Position numbers and translations under genes: made by a program. A stretch of 64,000 nucleotides of DNA from Desulfovibrionaceae bacterium (GTDB taxonomy: Bacteria > Desulfobacterota > Desulfovibrionia > Desulfovibrionales > Desulfovibrionaceae), in NCBI GenBank assembly GCA_019421865.1, contig JAHZEL010000003.1:124001-188000 (forward strand), written 5' to 3'. This document shows positions 8,196-15,885 of the stretch, one piece after another. The notes beneath the pieces were generated by a model. It was not told the origin of the DNA. It made no database searches and saw only the letters and a list, made by a program, of their open reading frames with translations. Within the stretch, counting starts at the first letter, position 1, and each line of letters begins with the position of its first letter.

Positions 8196-8549
8196 TTTTT
8201 CTGGCAAGTCGGCATGGATTTTCAAGGGATGTAAGAGAATCTGCTTTTGCTGATACAGTATCTGACTGCGCTGTCTTTTTTGAGGAAAAGTCAACTAATT
8301 TACCGGATTCCAGATAGTTCGATGGAGCGTCCATCTCTTGTCCCTTGTCTCTGGACAGGTCTCCGGGCAGTTTCGTTCTGCATAAGAGCGGGGATACGTG
8401 GCTTCGACGGGATTCGTTCCTTTCGAGCTTTTGTGATGACAGCCCTGAGCATTCTGAGAGGAGATTCAATCTTCCTCAGTCTCTACCGTTTGCAGACGGG
8501 CTATGCGCGTGCAGGATTGTTGCAGTAATGTCATCTTTTCCGGATGGCA

Positions 8550-9794
8550 TCAGATCTGACCAAGGCTCTGCAACCTTGTTTCCACCGCTTCTATTGTCGG
8601 TTCGATGACATCGGGATACTCGTCGTCACGGGTGGCGATCTGAGGCGCATTCAGACCATGTCCCGTCAGATTGCATACCGTTACTCCGGGATGTTCGAAT
8701 CCGGGAAGTTTCAGTAGCTTGTCCAGCGCAGCTATGCTCACGGCTCCGGCAGGCTCCACAAACAGCCCTTCCGTACGGCCGAGTTCGCGAATGGCGCAGA
8801 GAAATTCTTCGTCCGTCACTTCCAGCATGGTGCCGCCGGTGCTGCGGACCGCCTGAAGGCAGTATTTTCCCCAGTAGGGACTGTTGTTCATGATGGCATC
8901 TGACAGGGAAGGCTTCTTCTCGATGGGGACGACGGTGTCTCTCTCGTTACGGAATGCCGCGGTAACAGGATTGCAGGCAGCTAACTGTACGCCGACGATG
9001 CGGGGCATGTGGTCGATGATGCCTGCGGCCAGCATTTCGGAGAATCCGTCAAAGGCGGCGACCATGCCGGCACCGCCGCCGCAGGGGAGGAGCAGGGTAT
9101 CGGGCGCGCGGCCGAGCTGTTGCACTATGCCGTAGACAAAGGTGCGTTTGCCTGCAACGTGGTAGGGATTGGGACCTCCGCACAGATACCAGCCTTTTGA
9201 CTGTGCCACTTCCGTGCAGATACGGCTGGCGGCAGCCATGTCGCCGTTGATGCGGATGACGGTGCCGCCATAGACGAGGCTTTTGAAAATTTTGGCGGCG
9301 GAAACCTGCTTCTGTACGAAGACTATGGAGTGAAGACCGGCACGGGAACCGTAGGCGGAAATACTGGCGGCGTTGTTGCCTGAAGAGGAGAGGCAGACGG
9401 TACGGCAGCCTCGTTCGATGGCTTTCAGCACACAGAGCGAGGATCCTCTATCTTTAAGGGAAAGTGTCGGGCCCTGTTCCACTTTGAAGTAGAGCTCGGG
9501 AATACCTCTTTTCTGACCATAACGATTGGAACGAAGAAGAGGCGTTTCCGTTTCCCCCAGACTCACGCGATCAATGAGAGTCTCGTCGGATATCGGCAGA
9601 ATGGAACGCCACTGATACAGGTAGGAGCGAGCATCATAGGCGGGCATGCCGTGTTTTAGAGCTTCTCTTATGGACTCTGCCTGGAATTCCACCCGTAATG
9701 GAGCTCCGCATTTCGGGCAGGTCAGAGAAAATTCAGACTCGGCAAGTGTTGTTCCACAGTCGCGGCAGACAAGGGCTGAGCACCTAGCATTCAT
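8550..9794 (-). CDS. thrC: Threonine synthase (PLP-dependent, zinc-ribbon N-terminus)
   Basis: A 414-residue fold-type II PLP enzyme, most likely turning O-phosphohomoserine into threonine. The start at 9794 follows a CAGGAGAG box; the longer frame to 9911 would contain the promoter at 9855-9884. Residues 10-29 form a zinc ribbon (C10-x2-C13, C26-x2-C29). The PLP lysine is K114 in PTLSLKDRG, followed by CLSSSGNNAASISAYGSRAG and the phosphate-binding LLPCGGGAG. The PTLS element departs from the usual PTGSFKDRG, so a relative such as cysteate synthase or another beta-replacing enzyme is possible. The gene is monocistronic, with no other threonine gene nearby. Confidence 0.8.
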   Translation of the reverse strand: MNARCSALVCRDCGTTLAESEFSLTCPKCGAPLRVEFQAESIREALKHGMPAYDARSYLYQWRSILPISDETLIDRVSLGETETPLLRSNRYGQKRGIPELYFKVEQGPTLSLKDRGSSLCVLKAIERGCRTVCLSSSGNNAASISAYGSRAGLHSIVFVQKQVSAAKIFKSLVYGGTVIRINGDMAAASRICTEVAQSKGWYLCGGPNPYHVAGKRTFVYGIVQQLGRAPDTLLLPCGGGAGMVAAFDGFSEMLAAGIIDHMPRIVGVQLAACNPVTAAFRNERDTVVPIEKKPSLSDAIMNNSPYWGKYCLQAVRSTGGTMLEVTDEEFLCAIRELGRTEGLFVEPAGAVSIAALDKLLKLPGFEHPGVTVCNLTGHGLNAPQIATRDDEYPDVIEPTIEAVETRLQSLGQI

Positions 9795-9854
9795 ACGACT
9801 CTCCTGAGTAAGAATGGTTGCGGAGCGTGAATGAGGGGGAACTTTTGAAGAAAG

Positions 9855-9884
9855 AGTGTATGGAATAAAAAAATCGCATGTCAA
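9855..9884 (-). promoter_or_regulatory. Promoter of thrC
   Basis: On the minus strand an exact TTGACA (9884-9879), 18-nt spacer and TACACT (9860-9855), about 60 nt upstream of the chosen ATG. Confidence 0.7.
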
Positions 9885-10348
9885 TATTTGCCGACGGATT
9901 TCTGTCGACAATCATTACCCTTGAAAGATGCTCCAGTCTGGGAATTCAGCCTCCAGGCAGGAAATGCTCAGGTCGATGACAGAGCTTTTCGTACAACCTG
10001 CGCGGCATCGGTATCGTCGCCGTTGCTGCGGGCATGGGAAACGGGGCAGTGACGACATTGCACGTTCTTTGACGGTAGTGCTGCGGATGCTTATAGTCTT
10101 CCTTGTCCTCGGAGAGCGTCTGGCAGCCGTTCGGCAGTATACGCAGCGAGATGCCGAAGATGAGCAGGGCGAACCGGAGAAGGTACGCTTTGTTGAGTAG
10201 TTAAGGCGTGGTCCGCAATGCGGTATGCGGCTCCGAATCATATTTTCCGGAGAGAATACATTTTTACGTTCAGACAGGGCTGTCCCATTGACGAAGTCGC
10301 GTCAGCCTGCCCACAATAAAGATTACTTTCAAAAAGGAGAGGGATGGT
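9885..10348. other. Spacer between divergent thrC and the osmC-like gene
   Basis: No supported gene; frames of 108 codons (minus) and 90 codons (plus) show no recognisable domain. The region holds the plus-strand promoter candidate at 10069-10097. Confidence 0.45.
10069..10097 (+). promoter_or_regulatory. Promoter candidate upstream of the osmC-like gene
   Basis: TTGACG (10069-10074), 17-nt spacer, TATAGT (10092-10097). It would give a long leader of about 245 nt for the gene at 10349, or start a separate short transcript. Confidence 0.5.
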
Positions 10349-10759
10349 ATGGCAAATATGAAAGCTGTATACCTTGGCGATCTGCGTGTGGAATGCACTC
10401 ATATCGCGAGTGGAACAACGATCGTCACCGACGCTCCGGTAGACAACAACGGCAAGGGCGAGGCCTTTTCTCCCACCGATCTGTGCGCTACCGCGCTGGC
10501 TTCGTGCTGCATGACCATTATCGGAATTTATGCAAAAACACATGACATCGACGTGACCGGAACGTCCATTGAGATCACCAAGATCATGAGCGCGGATCCC
10601 CGGCGCGTCGGCAGAATCGAAATCACTTTCGATATGCCCGATAGGGAATATCTGCCCCGTCAGAAGGCGGCCATTGAAAACTGTGCCCACACCTGTCCCG
10701 TTCATCTGAGTCTGCATCCCGATGTGGAGCAGGTATTTAAGTTCAACTGGAAAAAGTAA
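10349..10759 (+). CDS. OsmC/Ohr family protein (YhfA-like)
   Basis: A 136-residue cytoplasmic protein of the OsmC superfamily, whose members reduce organic or fatty-acid hydroperoxides through two cysteines or have related thiol roles. Seen features are FSPTDLCATALASCCMT (about 40-56) with Cys53/Cys54, and HTCPVH with Cys116, the usual cysteine pair positions. The long beta segment of Ohr is reduced, as in the YhfA-like subgroup. An AAGGAGA box about 8 nt upstream supports the start at 10349. It is followed after 24 nt by ridA, so both probably share a transcript; a joint role in dealing with reactive metabolites is an attractive inference. Confidence 0.85.
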   Translation: MANMKAVYLGDLRVECTHIASGTTIVTDAPVDNNGKGEAFSPTDLCATALASCCMTIIGIYAKTHDIDVTGTSIEITKIMSADPRRVGRIEITFDMPDREYLPRQKAAIENCAHTCPVHLSLHPDVEQVFKFNWKK

Positions 10760-10783
10760 GACAATAATCAGGAGGTAACTGTC

Positions 10784-11161
10784 ATGAAAAACGTTATTTT
10801 TTCCGCCGATGCTCCTGCCGCCATCGGTCCTTATTCTCAGGCCATCAAGGCGGGCAACGTTGTTTATCTGTCCGGCCAGCTCGGTATGAATCCTGCCACG
10901 GGAGAACTGGTTTCCGATGATGTGCGGGAACAGACCGTCAGAGCTCTGCAGAATATGAAGGCTGTGCTTGCTGCGGCCGGTGCCGGTCCTGAAAATGTGG
11001 TGAAAACCACGGTTTTTCTGACGGACATGGCTGATTTCCAGATCGTCAACAGCGTCTACGCCGAAACTTTTTCTTCCGACGCTCCCGCCCGTTCCTGCGT
11101 TGCCGTTGCCGCTCTTCCCAAAGGTGCCCGGGTGGAAGTCGAAGCCGTGGCCGTACTGTAG
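10784..11161 (+). CDS. ridA: RidA family reactive enamine/imine deaminase
   Basis: A 125-residue protein of the RidA (YjgF/YER057c/UK114) family, a trimer that hydrolyses 2-aminoacrylate and related enamines released by PLP enzymes such as serine and threonine dehydratases. The family signature is intact: GPYSQAIKAGN (about 14-24), VYLSGQLGMNP, VVKTTVFLTDM, and the active-site Arg103 in PARSCVAV with Glu120 near the C-terminus (VEVEAVAVL). An exact AGGAGGT box precedes the ATG. The cytosolic role fits the window, which also encodes a serine dehydratase and a PLP threonine synthase. Confidence 0.95.
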   Translation: MKNVIFSADAPAAIGPYSQAIKAGNVVYLSGQLGMNPATGELVSDDVREQTVRALQNMKAVLAAAGAGPENVVKTTVFLTDMADFQIVNSVYAETFSSDAPARSCVAVAALPKGARVEVEAVAVL

Positions 11162-11266
11162 TGCAGTTTCTGAAATTGTTCTCGTTCGATAAACGGCTGT
11201 ACGGGGGGCTGATCCGCGATAATGCGGAAAGGCCAGCCTCTTGACCTCTCGGATACACAGTTTTTC

Positions 11267-11297
11267 GCCGCATTTCTTCGGAATTGCGGCTTTTTTA
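11267..11297 (+). terminator. Terminator of the osmC-ridA unit
   Basis: GCCGCATTTC pairs with GAATTGCGGC (one mismatch) around a TTCG tetraloop, followed by TTTTTTATT. Confidence 0.85.
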
Positions 11298-11946
11298 TTC
11301 TCAGCGCCGGAATGTGCCGCATAGATGATAAACGTATCAAGCATCCATCGCGGTGGGGCCCACAGAATGTATGGGCGGGCTATGTCGGAGACACCATGGG
11401 ACAGAAGGGGGAAAGAGCAGCCCGGAGATCCCGGTCCGGAGAATTACTGAGACGTTCGGCTGAAGCTGGAGGGGGGGAACGCGATGCCGGTATGATGGAA
11501 GGTGATGTTATCGTCGAAGTAGTAATCTCAACCCTTGTGCTGTTCAGCTTACAGCGTACTGCTGGATGAGAGGAGTAAGCGCATGCCTGAATCTGAGGGC
11601 TGGCTTTATGAGTCCGATATTGCATCGGGCCGAAGGGCCTAAGGTTTTGTAAAAATGGGACCTGAGCGTCTTCCCCCATTCTGTTTTTGTTTCAGAACGG
11701 TGGGGAATCATCGAGAGGCATGAGGGGAATGCGATAAACGGTTTTGACGGCAAAGACCGAGGCGGGGGGCTGTGCAAAACTGGAATCCGCCGTCTGATTG
11801 CTGCGTTTTCCGGTGCGCTCATGAAGAAACGTATGGCGAGGATATCTTTCAGATAAGGGCTTATGCCGTGGCTTTCCGATATATGCATTGACAGATGCCT
11901 TCGTGTACTTATCTGACTTTTAATTATCCCATAAGGAGCGCTTACC
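11298..11946. other. Gene-free spacer before the molbindin gene
   Basis: About 650 bases with no frame I can assign. A 19-codon frame at 11583-11642 has a strong GAGGAG box and is noted as a finding. A TTGACA at 11888-11893 could be the -35 box of the molbindin promoter, but its best -10 partner (TTATCT) is only 15 nt away. Confidence 0.4.
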
Positions 11947-12375
11947 ATGAAAGTTACGACAAGAAATATTCTGGATGGTGTTGTCACCGCTGTGAAGAAA
12001 GGTGCCGTCAATGACGAAATTGCCATTGATCTCAAGGGGGGACTCAAGGTTTCTGCCATTGTTACGGACAAGAGCACGGAAACGCTTGGTCTTTGCCCCG
12101 GCCGTGAAGTACTGGTCATGGTGAAGGGCGTGAACGTACTGCTTGCGCGAGATGTGGACGGTTATGTGCTGTCTTCCCGCAATATGCTGCCCGGCGTCGT
12201 GAAGCAGGTCAAAAAGGGAGAAATCATGGCCAGCGTTGCCGTGGAGCTGGACAACGGCGATCGCCTTACTTCCGTATGCACGGTGGACAGTGCGGATGAC
12301 GCCGGTATTACCGAAGGCGTTCGTGTCCAGGCAGCCATCAAGGCGCCGCATGTTATTCTTGCTGTAAAGCAGTAG
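11947..12375 (+). CDS. Molbindin: tandem Mop/TOBE molybdate-binding protein
   Basis: A 142-residue cytoplasmic protein made of two Mop (TOBE) units, about 3-69 and 73-140. Each begins with the hallmark S/TRN-x-L-x-G-x-V (TTRNILDGVVTAVKKG and SSRNMLPGVVKQVKKG) and ends with a K-G/A-x-x-V-x-L-A strand (VKGVNVLLA, IKAPHVILA). Stand-alone di-Mop proteins assemble into rings that store or buffer molybdate or tungstate. No DNA-binding or ATPase domain is attached, so it is not ModE or ModC. The start follows an AAGGAGCG box. Molybdenum or tungsten storage fits an anaerobe rich in formate dehydrogenases, but those genes are not in the window. Confidence 0.9.
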   Translation: MKVTTRNILDGVVTAVKKGAVNDEIAIDLKGGLKVSAIVTDKSTETLGLCPGREVLVMVKGVNVLLARDVDGYVLSSRNMLPGVVKQVKKGEIMASVAVELDNGDRLTSVCTVDSADDAGITEGVRVQAAIKAPHVILAVKQ

Positions 12376-12414
12376 GGTGTTTCGCAGAGAACTGGTTTTC
12401 CCGTCAAAATTCCG

Positions 12415-12452
12415 GCCCCGTTTTCCCAGTTATGGGAAAACGGGGCTTTTTT
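12415..12452 (+). terminator. Terminator of the molbindin gene
   Basis: GCCCCGTTTTCCCA pairs perfectly with TGGGAAAACGGGGC around a GTTA loop, followed by TTTTTT. Confidence 0.95.
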
Positions 12453-13073
12453 GTCCGGTGGAGAAGATGCTGAAAATCAGAGGGCTCCGGGAAAGGAGGA
12501 TTTTGTCGTGCGGCACGACGGATTCCGAGGGACAAGGGGGAAAGCGCATGGAGTAGAAATGATTAGGAAAAAAAGAACATGGCTTTGCCTGAAGTGACGG
12601 ATAGAAAGCCTTGAAGATCCGTTTTTATCAGGAAAAGGGAAGAAAAAATACGGGAGAACGCATTCGGTTCGATAATTTCTCCATAAAACAAGCGATGATT
12701 TTATGATGTATGGGATATGTTATTTATTGATATTATTATAAATAATATATTTTTAGCCTTTGCAGAGTCTGCGCGGAACGGAATATTACAGGTTAGTTTT
12801 TACGATAATATATTGAAATAAAATGATAAAAACAGTTTGTGCGTCTCAGGGGGGAAAGATTTGTGCATGAAAACAGAGGAAATTCGAGATGTCGAAATAA
12901 GAATAAAATTTTTTTTACTTCAATAAAATCAGTATGCTGTCTCTATTTATTCATATTACCTACATGATTATTTATGATTTTTTTATCAAGCGGAGTAGCA
13001 AGGTCGTTCTCGTGGAAAAAGAGGGGTTTTCCACAGGTGTTATTTAACTCTTTTTTTCAAAGGAATGACAGGG
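12453..13073. other. AT-rich upstream region of the porin gene
   Basis: About 620 bases without a supported gene, strongly AT-rich from 12700 on. An 8-bp inverted repeat TTATTTAT...ATAAATAA (12720-12745) could be an operator, but such repeats arise easily in AT-rich DNA. No promoter matches consensus well enough to place. Confidence 0.4.
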
Positions 13074-14449
13074 ATGAAAAAGCTCGCTACTCTTCTTCTG
13101 GCTGCCGGCATGGTTGTCGCCGCATCCGCTCCCGCTTCTGCCGTCGATGTGAAAATGGACGGCGAGTACATGTTCAGCTTTATCTCCGGTGAAAGATTCG
13201 GTGCTGCTGACAACTTCGACCGTGCCGGTCAGCGTCTGCGTCCAACTTCGACCGTGCCGGTCAGCGTCTGCGTCTCGGCATGACCTTTACCGCTTCCGAG
13301 AATGTTTCCGGTTACCTGCAGCTGCAGGCCGGTATCGGCGGCGAAAATGATGCTGCTGCTTACGACTGGGGCACCAGCAACAACGCCAATACGAAGATCG
13401 GCGTTCGTCAGGCTTATATCGACTGGATGATTCCTCAGACCACCGTCAAGGTTCGTATGGGTAAGGTGCTTGCCGGTCTTCCTTTCGACGCCATGGGCAA
13501 GTGCGTGGTCATGGGCCCGAACCTCAACCGTGACGCTGTGATTCTTTCCTCGCCCGTGACCGATTGGCTCAACATGAGCGCGTTCTGGGTGCGTGCTTCT
13601 TATAAGAATGACGGTACCAACGATACCTCCAAGTCCAAGAAGTCCGATCTGTTTGCCACCATCGCCAACATGAAGTTCGACGGCCTCACCCTCGATACTT
13701 ATCTGATGTACGGTGCCCTTGACGGCGAAGCCACGCTGCTCGGCTCTTCCGACGGCAACCATCTGGCTACCGGCAACGGTTACTGGGGCGGCGCTTCTGC
13801 GGCTCTGACTTATTTTGATCCCTTCGTGTTCAAGATCTCCGGTTCGTACGGAACCTTCAACTATACGGGCCTCGCGAGCGACGGCACCAATCCTAATGAC
13901 CGCGCCGGCTGGTATGTGCAGACCAAGGCGTCCTACGCTACCTCCTTCGGTACTCCCTTCGTTGCCGCCTGGTACGGCTCCGGTGACGATGCCGATGCTC
14001 AGTATCTCCGCCAGAACTGGATCCCCACTGCCGGCGGTCGTTTCCACCCCACCTTCGGTTTTGCTGATGGCCAGTACGGCCTGTTCGGCAGCCTTGGCCG
14101 CCACAACATTGCGGGTACCTGGGGTGTGCAGACCGGTATTGAAGAGGTCAGCTTCCTCGAAGATCTGACCCATACCTTTACCGTCACTCTGTTCAAGGGC
14201 ACCAACAATAGCGACAACATTTACGATGTTGCTACGGAAAAGCCTTATAACTACATGACCTACAGCGATACCGCCGTTGAGTTCGACCTCAACAGCACCT
14301 ATATGATCTACAAGAACCTGTCCGCCAACCTCCAGCTGGCTTACATCATCAATGATTTCAGCGAAAGCGACCACGCCGCTTATGCTAAGGACAATACGAT
14401 GGACGAGAACGGCTGGAGCGCCGCTCTTTCCTTCGCCTATAAGTTCTAA
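13074..14449 (+). pseudogene. Homotrimeric outer-membrane porin, frame broken by a 32-bp duplication
   Basis: The gene reads in two frames. From the ATG at 13074 (AAAGGAA box 9 nt upstream) comes a signal peptide (MKKLATLLLAAGMVVAASAPASA) and the first barrel strand, VDVKMDGEYMFSF, up to AGQRLR. A second frame, 13280-14449, then continues with GMTFTASENVSGYLQLQAG and runs to the terminal Phe of SFAYKF, the usual barrel end signal. A perfect 32-bp tandem repeat at 13211-13274 causes the shift; removing one copy joins the halves into one porin of about 447 residues. As written, translation stops at 13283 after 69 residues. The family is the general porin of Desulfovibrio-type bacteria, a trimer passing small solutes. 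A TGA/ATG overlap at 13280 might allow restart, but that product would lack a signal peptide. Confidence 0.85.
13211..13274 (+). repeat. Perfect 32-bp tandem duplication inside the porin gene
   Basis: Copy 1 is 13211-13242 and copy 2 is 13243-13274; both begin caacttcgaccgtgccgg and end ctgcgtc without a mismatch. Because 32 is not a multiple of three, the second copy shifts the frame. Identity of the copies implies a recent event. Confidence 0.98.
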
Positions 14450-14487
14450 TGCGCTGCTGGCTTAGTCTGTAAACATTGGCCGGATAA

Positions 14488-14525
14488 GGGAGAGGATGAT
14501 CTTCATCCTCTCCCGCTTTTTTTTT
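14488..14525 (+). terminator. Terminator of the porin gene
   Basis: GGGAGAGGATGA pairs with TCATCCTCTCCC around a three-base loop, followed by nine T. Confidence 0.95.
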
Positions 14526-14864
14526 AATTTATCGGCCAAAGATAGCCCCGAGCGTGTTGAAAAGTGTGTTGCGGAACGGACAGGGGCAGCCCTCTGGAGA
14601 AAGGGGGCTCGAAGGATGATTTTGGATTATCGGCGGTTCGGAACGTTTTTATGGGCAGAGACGGACCGGGCGAAGATAAGACTCATGCATCCATTTGCTT
14701 GCAATCGGCATAAAAAGCGCGAGAGGGACTCTGGGGGCTATAAGAAAATGCTCCGCAATGTGACCGTAGATAGAGGACTGTGCAAAGAAGAGAGGCGGCT
14801 CCGGTTCGGACGATATTGAGCAAAGCATGTCGATATCGTAGGGAGCGAGAATCCGGGAGCGGCA
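14526..14864. other. Gene-free spacer between convergent porin and hsp20
   Basis: About 340 bases between two terminators. Short frames on both strands show no recognisable product. I see nothing functional in it. Confidence 0.45.
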
Positions 14865-14901
14865 TAAAAAAGGCGCCGACAGCATGTGCTGTCGGCGCCT
14901 T
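14865..14901 (-). terminator. Terminator of hsp20
   Basis: On the minus strand AAGGCGCCGACAGCA pairs perfectly with TGCTGTCGGCGCCTT, followed by a run of T (14870-14865). Confidence 0.9.
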
Positions 14902-14953
14902 GGCGTTCTGTCGGTGACTTTACAATGAAATCGACCGGCAGGGTATCAGATCC

Positions 14954-15394
14954 TTATGCAATGGCGATGGTCTTCTTTTCAGGAGTCTTGCGTTCGGGAG
15001 CCTTGGGGAAGGAAATCTTCAGAATGCCGTCTTCAAACGAGGCGGAAACGTCCTTCGCTTCAAGTTCTTCGCCGACATAGAAGCTGCGGCTGCATTCGCC
15101 GCTGTAGCGTTCACGCCGCAGGTACTGGCCGTTCTTGTTTTCCTCGTCCTTGTTCAGCGCCTTTGCCGCGCTGATGGTAAGATAACCGCCGTCCAGTTCG
15201 ATATTGACTTCGTTCTTCTTGAAGCCGGGCAGATCAATGTCCAGCTCATAGGTGTTTTCCAGTTCCCGAACGTCGGTCTTCATCAGATTCTTTGCGTTCT
15301 TTCCGAACAGGGGATCATGTCTGTTGAAAGCGGGCATAAAGGGGTCACCGAAAAAGTCATCGAAAAGTCTTTCACCAAAAATACTGGGCAACAT
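14954..15394 (-). CDS. Small heat-shock protein, Hsp20/alpha-crystallin family
   Basis: A 146-residue ATP-independent chaperone that holds unfolding proteins. A GGAGG box 8 nt before the ATG at 15394 supports this start over the longer frame at 15412. The N-terminal arm (MLPSIFGERLFDDFFGDPF) is Phe-rich, as usual for oligomer contact. The alpha-crystallin domain spans about 40-135: TDVRELENTYELDIDLPGFKK, VNIELDGGYLTISA, YSGECSRSFYVGEELEAKDVSASFEDGILKI. The C-terminal anchoring I-x-I/V motif appears as TIAIA at the very end. The gene is single, with its own promoter and terminator. No CIRCE or clear sigma-32 element is seen. Confidence 0.93.
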   Translation of the reverse strand: MLPSIFGERLFDDFFGDPFMPAFNRHDPLFGKNAKNLMKTDVRELENTYELDIDLPGFKKNEVNIELDGGYLTISAAKALNKDEENKNGQYLRRERYSGECSRSFYVGEELEAKDVSASFEDGILKISFPKAPERKTPEKKTIAIA

Positions 15395-15885
15395 AATAAA
15401 ACCTCCAATCATGGACAGAATTCAATGCATCATAATGAGTGAAATCATCACATAAGGATTTCGAGGTATGTTAATTGCTGACATTGTGATGCATGACTCT
15501 GTTTTTTATACATACACTATGAAATGGTGCCATCCTGAAAAGGATACACTTTAGATAGTGACGAATTTCTGCTTGTCAACGGATTCAGAAAAAAAAGATT
15601 AATTTTTTCTCGAGAAGGATAAGGAGCGAAAAGAGAAGTTCGGTGGGATTTGGTCGCTCAAGCCGCACGCTACCCGGAGGACTTTGAGGGCGCTGGGAGA
15701 GCGCGGCACCGTGTGGTCGGAGTCGCTCTGAAAGGCTCAGGCTCCTCGCCGGGCAGGCAGGGAATGACCGATACGTAGAATCCGCAGGGAAATCATGGCA
15801 AACGAGCCGCTCCTCCAGCATAGTCGGAAAAGACGCGGATATCGAAGGGAATGGCATCTCATATCCCGCACGGAAAGGAGGAGTT
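15395..15885. other. Divergent spacer between hsp20 and the autotransporter
   Basis: About 490 bases. The left half holds the hsp20 leader and promoter. The right half has only shadow-like frames (147 codons minus, 91 codons plus) and no promoter for the autotransporter that I can place. Confidence 0.4.
15552..15579 (-). promoter_or_regulatory. Promoter candidate of hsp20
   Basis: On the minus strand TTGACA (15579-15574), 16-nt spacer and TATCTA (15557-15552). The leader to the ATG would be about 150 nt, long enough for a temperature-sensitive RNA structure, though none was identified by eye. Confidence 0.4.

Larger units (their letters stand above)
8058..8549. other. Upstream region of the eptA-like gene
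   Basis: No supported gene. Two overlapping 93-codon frames, one per strand, lack good start signals and recognisable products. The part next to 8057 is AT-rich and holds the promoter and inverted repeat listed separately. No clear terminator for the thrC gene ending at 8550 is visible. Confidence 0.45.

Noticed and set aside
13074..14449. Programmed ribosomal frameshift in the porin gene
   Set aside because: No slippery heptamer or downstream structure is seen; the frame change is fully explained by the 32-bp duplication.
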